Below, one piece after another: positions 34,501 through 46,600 of a stretch of 64,000 nt of DNA. The translations under genes and the position numbers were made by a program. The notes below the pieces were generated by a model, which saw only the letters and a list, made by a program, of their open reading frames with translations, was not told the DNA's origin and did not search any database. Positions within the stretch are counted from its first letter, which is position 1. Every line of letters begins with the position of its first letter. This stretch comes from Bathymodiolus brooksi (lineage: Eukaryota; Mollusca; Bivalvia; Mytilida; Modiolidae), in contig OY804577.1 of the NCBI GenBank assembly GCA_963680875.1, positions 101,877,906 through 101,941,905 on the forward strand, given 5' to 3'.

Positions 34501-37500
34501 CAGGACACAAAGAAACGTCAAGGTTTAATTGATTAGGTAATAGGTTTCTGAATGACGTAAAAGCTCCTGTTGCCAGCAAAACCTTCTTCGCGAAGATTTG
34601 TCTCCCACTATCTGTCGTTACACACATTATATAATTACCATTTTGAACACATCTTTTGACCTCATTTACAGTTTCAAATAAAATTTGACATCCATTTTGT
34701 CTAGCATTTTGAATTTGAGCGTCAACTAATCTGCGTGGACTGATATATCCTGAATTATCCATTTCATATATGGCTTCATCTGACTCGGAGAAATTAAGGT
34801 ATGGAAAATGTTTTTTAAGTTCAGAACTAGACAAGTACTTAGACTTTATGCCATACTGTTTAGCAGATTCTATGTTCGTTGTCATAAATTGTGAGCTTTG
34901 TGTTCCGCATATAATGTAACCAACTTCATTGTAGAAATTAATTCCTGTAATATAATGTTATGTGAAATGTAAGCGAAGTAGAATTAAATTAATGGTAGAG
35001 AAAATAACATTCAACAATCAATGAAAGCTGTCGCACCACAATTGTGCATTGTAATGGTGATGATGAGTAGTGCTGTTTATCATATCTATTTCATTCATTC
35101 AATCCCAATTGTATAGTGAACATCAGTTGAAATACATCAATATGAATCGGATCGAATTGGAATATCGGTACTTAACATTCCAATCCACTATGGGAATTCT
35201 AAATTACAATGTCGTGTTACTAGGAGGGAGCGTGGTACTCTCCAAACTAGTTATCCACTCTAGTCCACTGTCCACTGACAGACTTTCCGTATTATAACCT
35301 GACATTCCCCAGGAAGAAGGCACCGCTTATTCACCACCTTGGAAGCTCTATATGTATATGTTGCGCACTGAGTACCGTCACCACTACCAAGCGCACAAAA
35401 TGTAAAGCACAAACAAGAAACAATATAACAACAACGTACTATTCAACGGATAACTGTTTATGAACATATAATAGTTTCCATCATTGGTACTCCATACAAG
35501 TAATCATAAGTGATAACTGCTTATACTTCCGAAGAAGCTGAGTCCACCTCGTTTTTTGTAGAGGTTTGTGTTGTTCACATTTTAATTTTCTGCGTAGTGT
35601 TATGGAGATCATTGTTTGTCTTGTCCGTTGTCTTTTTGGGCATTGTAATATCTATCTTTCTTCGATTTAGGCTTCTGATTACCCCTTTGGTATTTTCAAA
35701 CTTTTCTTATCCTATTCTCCCGCAAGGTTTCCAGATAACACCCCGCTGACATGATTGGAGGTTTCATCGGTCTGTGCGTTTTAACTGTCTCGGGTTTCTT
35801 CCAACATAAAGTCTTGTAGTCAAGATATACGTTAAATTGTTGACAGAGTGACGATAAACTCAGGTAGCATAATATAAAACTTTATGACTAGATGAAGACA
35901 ATATTGAAATATGGCTTCCATTACTTACCTTTGTTCAACAATGTTCCGTTTGTCGTAATCACAATCCCACCTTTTTCTATTTCATAACTTATCACCGAGT
36001 TTGTAATTAGAATAATACCATGGGTGCAGGAAATACTTACCCTTTTAGAGTACATGAGTTTACTCCCCGGGGTTTTGTGGGATAGCTGCTCAAACTTTAG
36101 TTTTCTGTGCAGTGTGGTGTAGAATTTTTGTTTGTCCCTTTTCTTTTGGTCGTAGTATTGCATCTCCTTCGATATACCACTTCTGATACCCCATTGGTAT
36201 CTTGAAACCTTTTTTACAAAATAGTTTCATTACTATTTATACTAATGTACCCGAAGATCTCTCCAAATCTCGATATCTTGCGATAGATTCTTTTCCTAGC
36301 TTCGACCAGACAAAATCTTCGTCAGATGATCTTGTGATTCTTCCCTCATCATAGTGAGCTCCAAATATATCTCTTTTGTCATTTATGCGGCGTTCCTAAA
36401 TATAATTTAAGGGAAATATAAATACTCTTTTTGTAATATGTTTCATGGATCTTTGAACATGTTATATAATCTTGGATAATTGACTGGGAAAGGTTATACA
36501 ATATTTATTCCATTATATATTCATTAACGTTTATTGATACTTTTTTTTATTTTTAAAGGAGCCGTCCCTTACTGCAAAAACAGGTTCTTGAAAAGATTGT
36601 AGCGGATTTGCTCCAAAGCTGCGGTAGTTCTTTTCAAGTATGAACTATGACTTGCTGCATTTTTGCGGCATATGTATTGTAAGCTTGCAGCAAATGCTTT
36701 ACCATGCAAATAATTAGGTCTACCACATAATTGCTGTAAACAATACTCCATCCATATCTGGAGAGTTTCAATGCAATTTGCTTGCTAGAAACACAGCTCC
36801 AAATTTGCAACGAACCTAGCTGAGGATGCTTCACGAGAAATGCACACTAGGTGCTAGTAATACAAAGAAACTTCTTGAGAATCAAATATATAATTGCATA
36901 ACCGAAGACAATAAAACATAATTTAATGTCTAATTAAATGAGAGGTCCACATATTTTATTATCAGATTAAGTCATTGGTATTATTCAGGTGTACTACCAA
37001 TCATTACTTATTTGAAGTCTTTGAAATTAGAATGTGAAAACACATTACATGAATTAGTACACAGAACATTTCATTTAGTTTCCGAATAAAGGAAAATCAA
37101 GGTCCATAGTATACAATTCTTCTGACAGCATATATTTGAATTATACATGTACAGCATGCAACTTACAATATTACAAGCATACCACAACGGTTGTCACTGG
37201 TGAAGTAGGGTCTGCTTACCCTTTCGGAGCACCAGAGTTATGTCCTGGCTCACTGGTGAAGTAGGATCTGCTTACCCTTTCGGAGCACCAGAGTTATGTC
37301 CTGGTTTTTGGTTGCTCAATCTTTAGATTTCTGAGTATCATGTAGTCGATCATTGTTTATCTCTTTGTCCTTTTTATTTCAGACATTGTATTGTATATCT
37401 TCCTTGATTTACGGCTTCTGGTAACAGTCACTTTAATTCAGTTCGTAGTCATGAAAACAAATCATTCATGTTTTGTGAATTATGGTGTTTGTCCCTCTAA

Positions 37501-38142
37501 TTAATAGTTCACTGTGTAATACTAAACGGTATAAAGTCATTAAAAGGTTTTACACTAAAGGTCAATCACCTCATTGTTCGACAGGAAGTAGTGTTGGAAA
37601 GAAATATCATGTATGTCATTTAAATATTATAATTGATATATACTTAATAGGTTTGACTGTTTATTACGTCTGCCATTCTTCATCTCTCGGAAAATAAAAT
37701 GATGATTTGAGACAGTTTCCATTATATTATTGTGTACCTTGTTACCTCTCGAGTACGTGTGCGAATGAAAACAGATAATATAATCTGAATCACACAATAA
37801 AACGAAGATATCAAATTTAATGCGCACGAGGCCTTTCTGGAATAACCTTCATCAGGTACGCTCAACATCGAAAGATTGGAAAGCCAAATAACGTAAAAGT
37901 TTTCGTAGCAATAAAACCAAAGAGCCTAAACAGGATAGCCAAAATCGGTCATGGTCACCTATGCCTGAGGGAGGAGAACCTTAGTTTTATTAACAATTAC
38001 ATTATTTAGGAACTGTAAATTCTCATAACATACTGACCCCTGGTTCTTTAGGTCCTATCAAGCAAACTCTTCCCCATTGTGAAGCATATCTAGCTGCTGC
38101 TGAACCGATACATCCAGCTCCAATAACACACAAATCGTACAT
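27484..38142 (-). CDS. Gene M: peroxisomal FAD-dependent amine/amino-acid oxidase, complete
   Basis: Six exons on the minus strand: 38142-38038, 36395-36251, 34944-34452, 29356-29238, 28183-28037 and 27728-27484; total 1254 bp, 417 aa, all GT-AG. The start is the first ATG after an in-frame stop. GAGCIG (residues 8-13) binds FAD. GRITR (53-57) supplies two arginines, and IKLG (292-295) the lysine expected to activate oxygen. Cys348 lies where monomeric sarcosine oxidase binds flavin covalently, and Lys379 follows in a GGNGVSAKSS motif. It ends in Ser-Lys-Leu, a peroxisomal import signal. The likely reaction is oxidation of a secondary amine or N-methyl/cyclic amino acid with H2O2 release; the substrate is unknown. 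The residue matching the family's active-site His is Ala297, and the usual acidic residue after the second Rossmann strand is Gly. Introns hold SINEs, a pearl-like element and a splice-site minisatellite. Confidence 0.92.
27812..27846 (-). mobile_element. SINE 3'-end fragment
   Basis: ACCACTTTCAACAATATTTC and TTATATCGTGGCGG form the reverse complement of the conserved SINE tail. It lies in intron 5 of gene M. Confidence 0.6.
28330..28525 (+). repeat. Dispersed ~200-bp bivalve-type repeat, diverged
   Basis: Landmarks: CACATGGGTTCACCCCAGGTTTTT, TAGTTTTCTGTTCTGTG and TTTGTCCTCGTTC, then a TTGCTCCTTTGGTGTTC end. It lies in intron 4 of gene M. Confidence 0.55.
28541..28574 (+). repeat. (ATTG)n microsatellite
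   Basis: About eight tandem ATTG units. Confidence 0.95.
28882..29155 (+). mobile_element. Full-length SINE with 10-bp target duplication
   Basis: The tRNA-like head has an A box GGTGGCTCAATGAG and B box GGGTTCGCGCCC. The body has TGATAAAGTTTACCAGTTGC and TCTCCTGGTACTCC, and the tail has GAAAGTGGCGTTAAACAC and an AT-rich end. CAATAGTGGC is duplicated on both sides (28872-28881 and 29156-29165). It lies in intron 4 of gene M, 72 bp before exon 4 in genomic order. Confidence 0.88.
29555..29745 (-). repeat. Dispersed ~200-bp bivalve-type repeat, reverse
   Basis: Reverse copy: TTTGAAGATACCAAAAGAGTAATCAGAAG, then AAGGACAAACAATGATC and GGGTAAACCCGGGTG. It lies in intron 3 of gene M. Confidence 0.6.
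30885..31450. mobile_element. Foldback MITE with a second hairpin inside
   Basis: The outer arms (30885-30943 and 31387-31446) match as inverted repeats around ATAAATCATGGAAGCCAGAA. A separate inner hairpin (about 30955-31072) pairs GATGTTATATATCCCGTTTT with its complement. No clear target duplication and no gene. It lies in intron 3 of gene M. Confidence 0.75.
32560..33817 (+). mobile_element. Pearl-like (Helentron-type) minisatellite element
   Basis: Seven tandem units of ~167-180 bp, with CGGCAAACAGGAAGTAGGAA recurring at about 32579, 32759, 32926, 33101, 33272, 33440 and 33608. A short GGACGGACGG-type microsatellite follows (33731-33768), then a hairpin of CCCCCTCTCCCTTCGGGGAG followed by CGGGGG. 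The left edge GATACCCCCGCTC mirrors the right edge. Core repeats plus an ACGG microsatellite plus a terminal hairpin is the layout known for bivalve 'pearl' elements. Long open frames here (for example minus 33244-33600) are repeat artefacts. It lies in intron 3 of gene M. Confidence 0.7.
34193..34480 (-). repeat. Minisatellite built from the exon 3 splice donor of gene M
   Basis: About seven units of 43-49 bp, with cores (CTCGTTGAT on the plus strand) near 34198, 34241, 34285, 34334, 34380, 34424 and 34471. The rightmost unit is the true coding end of exon 3 and its GT donor (exon end 34452). Further units extend into intron 3 and repeat the ATCAACGAGGCAGAATAC... segment plus the donor. GT is kept after positions 34409, 34362 and 34223 (exon-like ends) and lost in the two ATAAGATAAAG units. 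Confidence 0.85.
35530..35710 (+). repeat. Dispersed ~200-bp bivalve-type repeat
   Basis: TTGTGTTGTTCACATTTTAA, TTTTCTGCGTAGTG, TTTGTCTTGTCCGTTG and TTTGGTATTTTCAAACTTTTCT. It lies in intron 2 of gene M. Confidence 0.6.
36040..36215 (+). repeat. Dispersed ~200-bp bivalve-type repeat
   Basis: CTTACCCTTTTAGAGTACATGAG, CTCAAACTTTAGTTTTCTGTG and CATTGGTATCTTGAAACC. It lies in intron 2 of gene M, 36 bp short of exon 2 in genomic order. Confidence 0.6.
37194..37430 (+). repeat. Dispersed bivalve-type repeat with duplicated 56-bp head
   Basis: The head TCACTGGTGAAGTAGG...TTATGTCCTGG occurs twice in tandem (37194-37249 and 37250-37305), each with CTTACCCTTTCGGAGCACC. The body follows once. It lies in intron 1 of gene M. 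Confidence 0.75.
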
Positions 38143-39594
38143 AATGCAACGATCTAAATTATGATCTTTTCTACCAGACACAACAGATATCACGTGAGTA
38201 TGTCATTGATTAGGAAGCAACCATTTAACTTTAAGGGAGGTTGCTATCTTTTGATAAAATATATTGTCACCAATTTTCTAGAAAAGATATTCTGAAATAA
38301 TAAAATTAAAAAATATTGTGTCTTTATTACTAGTAATTAAAATAAATATCATGTTTCAATATCTGTCAAGGGCAAAATATATACCAGAGAAAGAGAGATA
38401 CTGAGAGTTGGAGTGTATATGTGTTAATAACATAGAGTAGATGAAATTAGTCTGCACTATTTGTGTAAATTGATTCCATTTGTCTGTCTTTTGTGCTTAT
38501 TATTTATATATTTAGTTGTATATTTGATATATACATGTAGTAATATGATAAACATCATGTGACATATCTTTATATAATATATTAGTATGTATATAGGCAT
38601 ACTTCACTACTACTTAATAATCATGTTGGGGTCTCTATAGAAATAAACGTTAGAGAATACCGAAGGGGAAATTAAAAAAAGGACAATCCAGAGAAACTGG
38701 CAACATAGGGTACACAAGACGAGGAAAAACAAACCAAAAACGCAATATGTGTTGGACACCACTATACGCAAACAAATACAAAAAAGTACACTTGCAACGC
38801 TCTAATCTGATGGTACCCAACATACGGGTATTCCTATTTTCGAGACACAACACACTAGTCCATTGTATAGGTGGCTAGATGAAATGTGGGTAATCAGGGG
38901 TTATAGTTTAAAGGCATTAATCTCCTGGTATGTAGAATGAACTGTAATAAAAACGGCAACAGTATAACGCGGACGAGAAAGAGGACACATAAAAAGACTA
39001 TTGAAACGACGCTTGTTTCTGCTCAGTTCGGTAAAATTTGGCACTTGTTTTGGACCTTTTGACATTACATGATAAATACAATATTCCTACATTGTCTGTC
39101 AAGCTTAGATTTATTAGTGGACTCGCTGCGAAACATATCAGGTAAACTCACTTGAATTTTAAAACCCACAATCAATCAACATAAATAAAATTGATAAATC
39201 AATTATTCGTTTCATTAAATGTTGTGTATTTTGACTGCTATATGTGTGTGGCATAATAGCATGTCTTATAAAGTACAGATCATGTTGATTTTTAACTACG
39301 TTAAATAGACACAATATAACATATACACACATATAGAACATAAACAATACATATTCAATTATTTACTTACTCTTATTATATGATGTCAAGGTCATAACGA
39401 TCTCACGATAAAGTAATCACGGGAAACTTGAATAATGAAAACGTAGATATCTAATTTAGTATGTGTTTCAGAATAACCTTCGTCAGGTACATACGCTTAC
39501 AATCAACAGATTGAGAAGCCAAATAACCTAAAAGTTATTGGTAGCACGTAAACCAAAAGGATCTACACCAGATACCCAAAATACATTGAATATA
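38143..39594. other. Upstream region of gene M, no firm feature
   Basis: Presumably holds the gene M promoter and any untranslated exon, but no TATA box or other signal stands out. A possible very diverged reverse dispersed repeat lies near 38640-38880. Confidence 0.4.
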
Positions 39595-40533
39595 CAGTTG
39601 ACTCTCACTGTCTCGAATTCGGTTGACTCGAATTTCCGGTTGAGTCGAATTTTTATCGAAGTCCCGAACTTCGTTGTGTATAAATATATATAATTTGACT
39701 CCTGTTGAGTCGAAATTTCGGTTGTCTCGAATAAAAGTTTTGGTCCCGAGATGTAAAAAGCCATATTATTTACATTCGTTAAGTCAAATTTACCTGTCAA
39801 AACATGTGTATTATCTTAGGATTAAAATCGGATCACAGGTGAAACATCCGGTCATTGAATTTGACATTTTTACCTTAGGCTATTTCACATGTTTATTTCA
39901 CAATCTGTCAAATTAATTAGTGATAATATTTGAATTGGCTTGGTATTATGACACAGGTTAGATGTGTACAATAAAAAATTATCGATTCATAATATGTGCG
40001 CTTGGGTCGGCATACATCAATGATTATGAAAAGTACACAAAGGAAGCGTTTTATCTATTGAATTATTTGTCGGAAATTAATATTTATTAAAGAAGAATAG
40101 ATTTCTTCTACACTTTATTGAATAATAAAAACACACCATTTATTGTAAATAAACAGTATTGCATATAGAAAAATATGTCATGATGGGTGAAGTTTAATGA
40201 CAATGCAACAGGTGAAAAACATAAACAAAACGGATAAACATATTCATTCACACAAAAGAGATATCTAGAAGTTATCAGTCGTTTCACAAGATTCAAAGAA
40301 TTTAACGGAGAGAAAAAAACAGCAACAAAAACATCGAATATGTTTAAATTCGTTCCGAGAATAGGGACATGCGATGCTGGTTTTAGCTCTTCAAAATTTC
40401 GCTCGAGTTGTCTCCTTTTCGTTGTTAAACAAACCACACTTCCGGTATCTTCGTAGCTCCTCTTGAGTCGAACTACGGTTGACTCGAATTTTTTCCATGG
40501 TCCCATCGAATTTGAGATAACGAGAGTCAACTG
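39595..40533. mobile_element. Tigger/pogo-like MITE
   Basis: Termini CAGTTGACTCTCACTGTCTC and its counterpart GAGATAACGAGAGTCAACTG are inverted, each abutting TA (39593-39594 and 40534-40535). The CAGTTGACTCTC terminus and TA target are typical of pogo/Tigger elements. Internal GACTCGAATTT motifs recur near both ends. 939 bp, no transposase recognised; the 148-codon minus frame at 40108-40554 uses the terminal repeat as its start. Confidence 0.8.
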
Positions 40534-40974
40534 TATATTAAAACGGCTTTCCATAACAATTATTCATTATCATGCAAAAACAAGTTAGCAAACATATTGT
40601 ACAGAAAGATGCTTTTTATCTCACCTAGCTATAGACCGTAATCAGTCCATAGAGTCTGTTCCAGTAAATATTCTCAAACATCTCAGGATAATTTGATCTT
40701 ATGAAATGTTAATATTATTTATGCACTGTCATACAGTTTTTGTGGATTTAAATATTCAACCTGCTGTCTTCAGATAGTAATATAGGACAACAAAAGTGTG
40801 CTAAAAAATATCCATGCCTAGTGATTATATAAACGGAGATAAAAACTGCAGTATGAAAATACATTTATTTATAACAAGATGACAATATATATTTTTCAAT
40901 GTACAACCGATTTCATAGAGAAAAAAAAAAATATATATTAATATATAGTATGTAGTGTACATGCATTTTATTAC

Positions 40975-41160
40975 ACAGGAAAAGTATGAAGACACCAAAG
41001 GGGTTATCAGAAGCCATACATCGAAGAACATACAATACAATGGCCAACAAAAAAAAGACATCTGATCAACAAAACACTACACAGAAAACTAAAGATTGAG
41101 CAACACGAACCCAACTAAAAACTTGGGTGAACTCATGTGCTCCGAAAGGGTAAGCAGTTA
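40975..41160 (-). repeat. Dispersed ~200-bp bivalve-type repeat, reverse
   Basis: AAAGTATGAAGACACCAAAG, AGAAAACTAAAGATTGAGC and TGCTCCGAAAGGGTAAGCAG mark a complete reverse copy, the best preserved in the window apart from 37250. Confidence 0.7.
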
Positions 41161-42625
41161 GTAAACTGTTATTTATAGTTGACATTGACCTTGACGAAGT
41201 GTGATGTATTATATATCTTATCCTACTGTCCAAGGTTTTCTTCTTTTGTTTTATTTACTTTTGTGTGTGTACTCTTTTGTATCAGAATTGTCCCTTTACT
41301 CAAATATCTCTTCAGTCTTGTGTATTGTGAAAAGAAAGCTTAAACAGTGATGGTCAACAATTCCACCAATACTAACAAAACGTACAACCACCTCTTATCT
41401 CAAACAATTGAGCACAAAAAAAAACCACAACATGTGGCGTCGGAAATTTAGGTCCTGGTTTGTGACATAAGCAAAAATGTGACAGAGTTAAATAGGTTAA
41501 TGGAATTTGATAGTTGGATCTCCAACACAAATACAGATAGAAGCACAGAATAAAAATAACTCATGCACAGATTCGCTTCCATTCAAAAATGAATGAAAAC
41601 ATAACATGGACAGTACAATAGCAAGGTCAATGAATGTTCATAGTTAACTGACCACTAGCTAAGAAGTTAGATTTAATATAAATTAATCATTAACATCCAA
41701 CGAAATTAATGGTCTGCATGGGAGACCAGAATAAACAGGGCATCAGTTTGTTGGAATAAAATATTAGACATAAATTAGTAATATGTAATATGAAATAAAA
41801 TATAAATGTACTGATTTAATTTCTAGTGGGCTCTAGTAGTACATATTTTTAGCGAAGAAAAACTGCCTTAAAGTGTCAACAATAGTTGCTATATCATAGC
41901 CCTTAATTTTCCATGATTTTACCATAGCTTGGTTTAAATCTATCAGACTTGAACTTTACTCTGTTTTTGGAGGATGTGTGTCCTAATGTCAACACGATTT
42001 GAAGTAGCATATCCTTCAAAGCAAAACAAAAACCTTTAATAAAAAAGCTAAATGAAAATTGAAAACTTTGAGGTGTTATTTATCTTTGACTTATGACATT
42101 ATCAGGAGTCTTTGCTGAAGACTACAGTTCTTTGCGATTTACTTTTGAAGGTTTACATGCTCTCTCCCTACAACAGGTTGATAATGTATCCTCATTATTC
42201 AGGATACAAACATACCATATACATTAGAAAGACATGTGACTTGAAATTAACAGTTCTATATTGCCGATAAATCGCTGTCATTTCAAAGACATCCGACTCT
42301 ACAAAAATGGACATCTTTTAGAATCCTGTTGACCCTCCAGTTTTCTGTTTACAATTAGCTATCCAAGTTTGCCACATTAACCTGGAACTTTTTTTTTACT
42401 CTTGGTGTGTTGTTGTACACCTTTCAAATTTACAAACTATCAATGGTTCGCACTAAAGATATGCTAATTTAATTTTTATGTTCATATATGAAAAAGAATA
42501 TCTATAATGCAAAACAAATATTGTTTTTCACACCTTACAACTATTTCTCAAATTCAAAGATAATATTAGTACTCTTTTGCAATATAGTATCACATAGTTT
42601 TATGTCAACACAGAAGTTCTATTGG
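41161..42625. other. Intergenic, no recognisable feature
   Basis: AT-rich sequence between a dispersed repeat and a SINE. No frame or repeat that I can support. Confidence 0.5.
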
Positions 42626-42897
42626 GTCGTCGTGGTCCTGGTAATGATTGTATGGTATTAGGATATACAACTACATATGCATTCAGCGCCCATCACCTCT
42701 AAAGTCGTGAGTTTGAATCTCGCTTTTGGCGAGGTTTACTCGATACAACACTGCATGATAAAGTTTGTCAGTAACTTGCTACAGGTTGGTGGTTTTCACC
42801 TGGTACTCCGGTGTCCTTCACCAAAATACTTAGCGCCACGATATAACTGAAATAATGTTAAGCATGAAGTGGCGTTAGACACCATAACTCTAACCTC
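42626..42897 (+). mobile_element. SINE, nearly full length
   Basis: Head with CATTCAGCGCCCATCACC and B-box-like GAGTTTGAATCTCGC, body TGATAAAGTTTGTCAGTAAC and TTCACCTGGTACTCC, tail GAAGTGGCGTTAGACACC. Same family as 46253. Confidence 0.75.
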
Positions 42898-43610
42898 CGA
42901 AGTTTTCTAGAAAATGTATAGTGAATGTCATCTCCCTCTTAGATAATATTACAGTGAATTATATGTACTGGATGTGTGGTTATTAAAATTGAATACAACT
43001 GAATTTTGAATACGAAATTGTAGGCTTTCTTACCATGGATCACATGCATTCTTCTAAGAAAGACGAACACCAAAACTGATACAAATGAATTGATTTAATT
43101 ACCTACAAAACTGTATTGAATCTTTATGAACAATACAATTTGACTATTGAAAATAACTGAGAATGGTATAATAGGTTGTCACTAATATATAATATACACA
43201 TGACAGTTATGATACATTTTGTGTGTTATTGGTGAATAACCCTTCACACCTCTTGGAGTTACTATGGTAACATAAAATTAGATGATATAAATTTTCATCA
43301 TAATGTTTTAATATACATATCAGCAGTGTCTGATCCCAGGTGATTCCAGGAAATAATTTTCATACTAAGCTTGTTAACTTATCAAGAGATCTAACAACAC
43401 GAACTCGCACAATATCCCAGAATCGTGATACGACAAATTTAGAATAATAATGTCAAAAGAAATTTACCAAATACATGGATGATACAGTTACAAAAAATAC
43501 ATCCAAACGTACTAAATATACCACAATATGTTTCTATGTTATTTTCTATAAATACATAAATACACTCAACGGCAATTGTTTTACAACACAATAACATCTA
43601 TATTTCTATA

Positions 43611-46600
43611 TTATAATTTAGAGGGTGAAACTTTGAATCTGATTTGAAAAGCTTCCTTAGGTATAGATGAATCCCATTGGTTTTTCATCATCATAGCAGC
43701 AGCCAATCGTCCAATTTCATCACTAGACTTGGCAGCATATCCATTACCACCTACAGCTACACCAAGTTGTGAATGAATCCTGTCAATGTATGGTCTGTCT
43801 GTCTCTGTCTCTGTAATTACACACCAATCACCATGATATGATATCGTTTTCACCCCTGTAAAATATATAAGTACAATTTTCGGTTTATTAAACTACATGC
43901 TTATCAAATAATTATTGCCTAAAGTACAAAACATAATATAAAGCAATTGTCGAAACCTCTGATTGTCCTGTATTGTGTGCATATTAACATACCGGTATAA
44001 CAAAAACATCTGTATATTATGAAATGTAAAACACTGGACTACTAGTATTCAAAACTTCTGTATGTGAAATGTAAATTACCTAATTATCGTGAAATGCAAA
44101 ACATATCCTAAAACTTCTGAATTTCTTGAAATGCTTAGATGTACTAACTAATACACCAGTTACCAAGAAAGATATCGACATATAAACATATGACTTGATG
44201 TAATCAGACTTTCCAATCAGTGATTTATTGTCGATCAAGAATTACTATCCTTCCAGGGTACCCGTCGATATTCCGATTGTTAAAGGATTTCATGTATGTC
44301 ACGCTTTTTGCTTTCTGTCATTCTCTTCCTTTGTCGTTTTATTCTGTTTCACCTAGATAGTACATTTTGTACTATTTATCATATTGGCTTGGCTTAGGTT
44401 TGTGATGTTTAACGCCACTTTCAACACTATTTAAGTTATATCACGGCGGTCAGTTTTATTGGTGGAGGAAACCAGAGTACCCAGAGAAAACCATCGTCCT
44501 GTCTCAAGTCAATGACAAACTTTATCACATAATGTTGTGTCCAGTACACCTCGCCATGTAGTGGTGATAGGCACTGATTGCACATGTAGTTGTAAATCCA
44601 ACTACTATACGATCACAACCACGACGGCCCCATTTATCATATTGGAAGATTACGAAGAGAATATATTTCAATTTGATATGGTTATTAACTTTCAACTATT
44701 AGTCCAATACTCACTTTACGATCTATTGCATATGTGGAAGATACTAGAGTATCATAAAACTCCACCTACCTTCCGAAAGTTACTGACAAACATTATCGTA
44801 GAAGGTTATATCGAGTACACCTCTTCATATTCAGGAATAAAACTAACAATAGTGTTGATTGTTACTGGATGAAAACTCAACTACAATATGATCGCCTGTC
44901 CATCAAATCTCAACTTATTCAGAAAGGAAAAAGCGATACCGGGTATTTTGATTTAAGACATATTATCATGGTAAAATTATATTCATGTCTGTAAACGCAA
45001 GTCAAATTAGAGGCTCAGTGGCCCCACTGAGCCTGTGTCGCTCACCTTTCATTCTGCTTTGAGGAAACTTAATACAGAACCTTCCATAGGTGCTTCCCAC
45101 CAAGTTTCGGTTCATTTTGCTAAGCAGTTTCAGAGAAGAAGATTTTTAGAAATCGACCAATCAGAAACAAGAATAGTCTGTGGCGGCCATGTTTGTAAAC
45201 GGATCGAAACTAAATGAGCATTCTTTATAGAGGACCTTCCAAGGATGCTTCCTACCAAGTTTCGATTCATTTGCCCAAGTGGTTTCAGAGGAGAAGATTT
45301 TTTTAGAAATCAACCAATCAGAAACAAGAATGGCCTGTGGCGGCCATGTTTGTAAACAGATTGGGACGAAATGAGCACTTTATTGAGGACCTTCCATAGA
45401 TGCTTCCTACCAAGTTTCAGTTCATTTGACTGGGGGGTTTCAGAGGAGAAGATTAAAATGTGAAACGTTAACGGACGACGCACTCCAAGTGATAGCAAAA
45501 GCTAAAAATGGTATATTACCTTTAACAATATTCCTTATGAGTTCAGCGGTAGAATCCACTAGACTTTGATCTCCACCACAACAGAACCATTCTTTTACTT
45601 CTTTATTAGTTGTAAAACGGCACGGACTTGTGTTGTGAAAATGTCCAAGTTTAATATAGTATTTACCTGTAAAGTATAACCGCCTAAATTACGTTATGAT
45701 AGACCCTATAGTACCAAGTCAGGGTCATTACGGTTTTCACAGTTTTCCGGTTGTTGACTGATTTTGTCTGTTTATATAATTATATGAGTTTTGACTTTCC
45801 CTTTGTAAGATTGTTCGGAGTTCGGTAATTTTGTTATTACCCTTATGTCTGTCTGATATATCCTTCGTCATTCTGTTGCATACCCAAACACAAAATGTAT
45901 ATATTCTCTGTTAATCTTGTACAATGTGGTTTGGTTTATGGTGTTTAACGCCACCTTCAGCAATATTTCAGTTATATCGTGGTGGGCAGTTTTATCGGTG
46001 GAGGAAACCAGAGTACCAGGTGAAAACCACCAGCCTGTCTCAAGTCACAGACAAACTTTATCACATACTGTTGTGTACAAAGTGGAGTCCTCAAATAATA
46101 TTATATGTCGACAGACACTTGCTGTTATGAATACAGATCATTCTGTCAAACATATGAAAATATATACCCCAACCTACTTAAGTTCATGTTTAGATATTTC
46201 AATTGTAGTAGTACACGGTATGCATTGGTCGATATCACAACTTACATTTTTACGGTACGGTGTGGTACGTGATGGAACTCTAATAATGCAATCAGTGTCT
46301 ATCACCTCTGAAGTTGTGCTCTCGAATCCCGCACATGGCGGGGTGTAGTCGATACAACATTATGTGATAAAGTTTGTCAGTGATTTGCGGCAGGTCGCGG
46401 TGGTGTTCACCTGGTATCCCGGTTTCCTCCACAAATAAAGCTGACTGTCACAATATAACTGAAATATTGTTGAAAGTGGCGTTAAACACCATAGCCCTAA
46501 CTCCAATAATGTTGACTTTTGTGAATGTCTGCTCATCTTAGTTGTCGGTTATATATTGGATTAATATCATGGGTGTTTTAAGACTCAATTATATTGTGTC

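Noticed and set aside
40108..40554. 148-codon minus frame in the Tigger-like element, a possible transposase piece
   Set aside because: It contains no helix-turn-helix or DDE motif that I can see, and its start lies outside the element over the terminal repeat.
44537..44872. 111-codon plus-strand frame
   Set aside because: It starts inside a reverse SINE and has no family features.
45917..46348. 143-codon plus-strand frame
   Set aside because: It is produced by two SINE pieces in opposite orientation within an intron of gene B.
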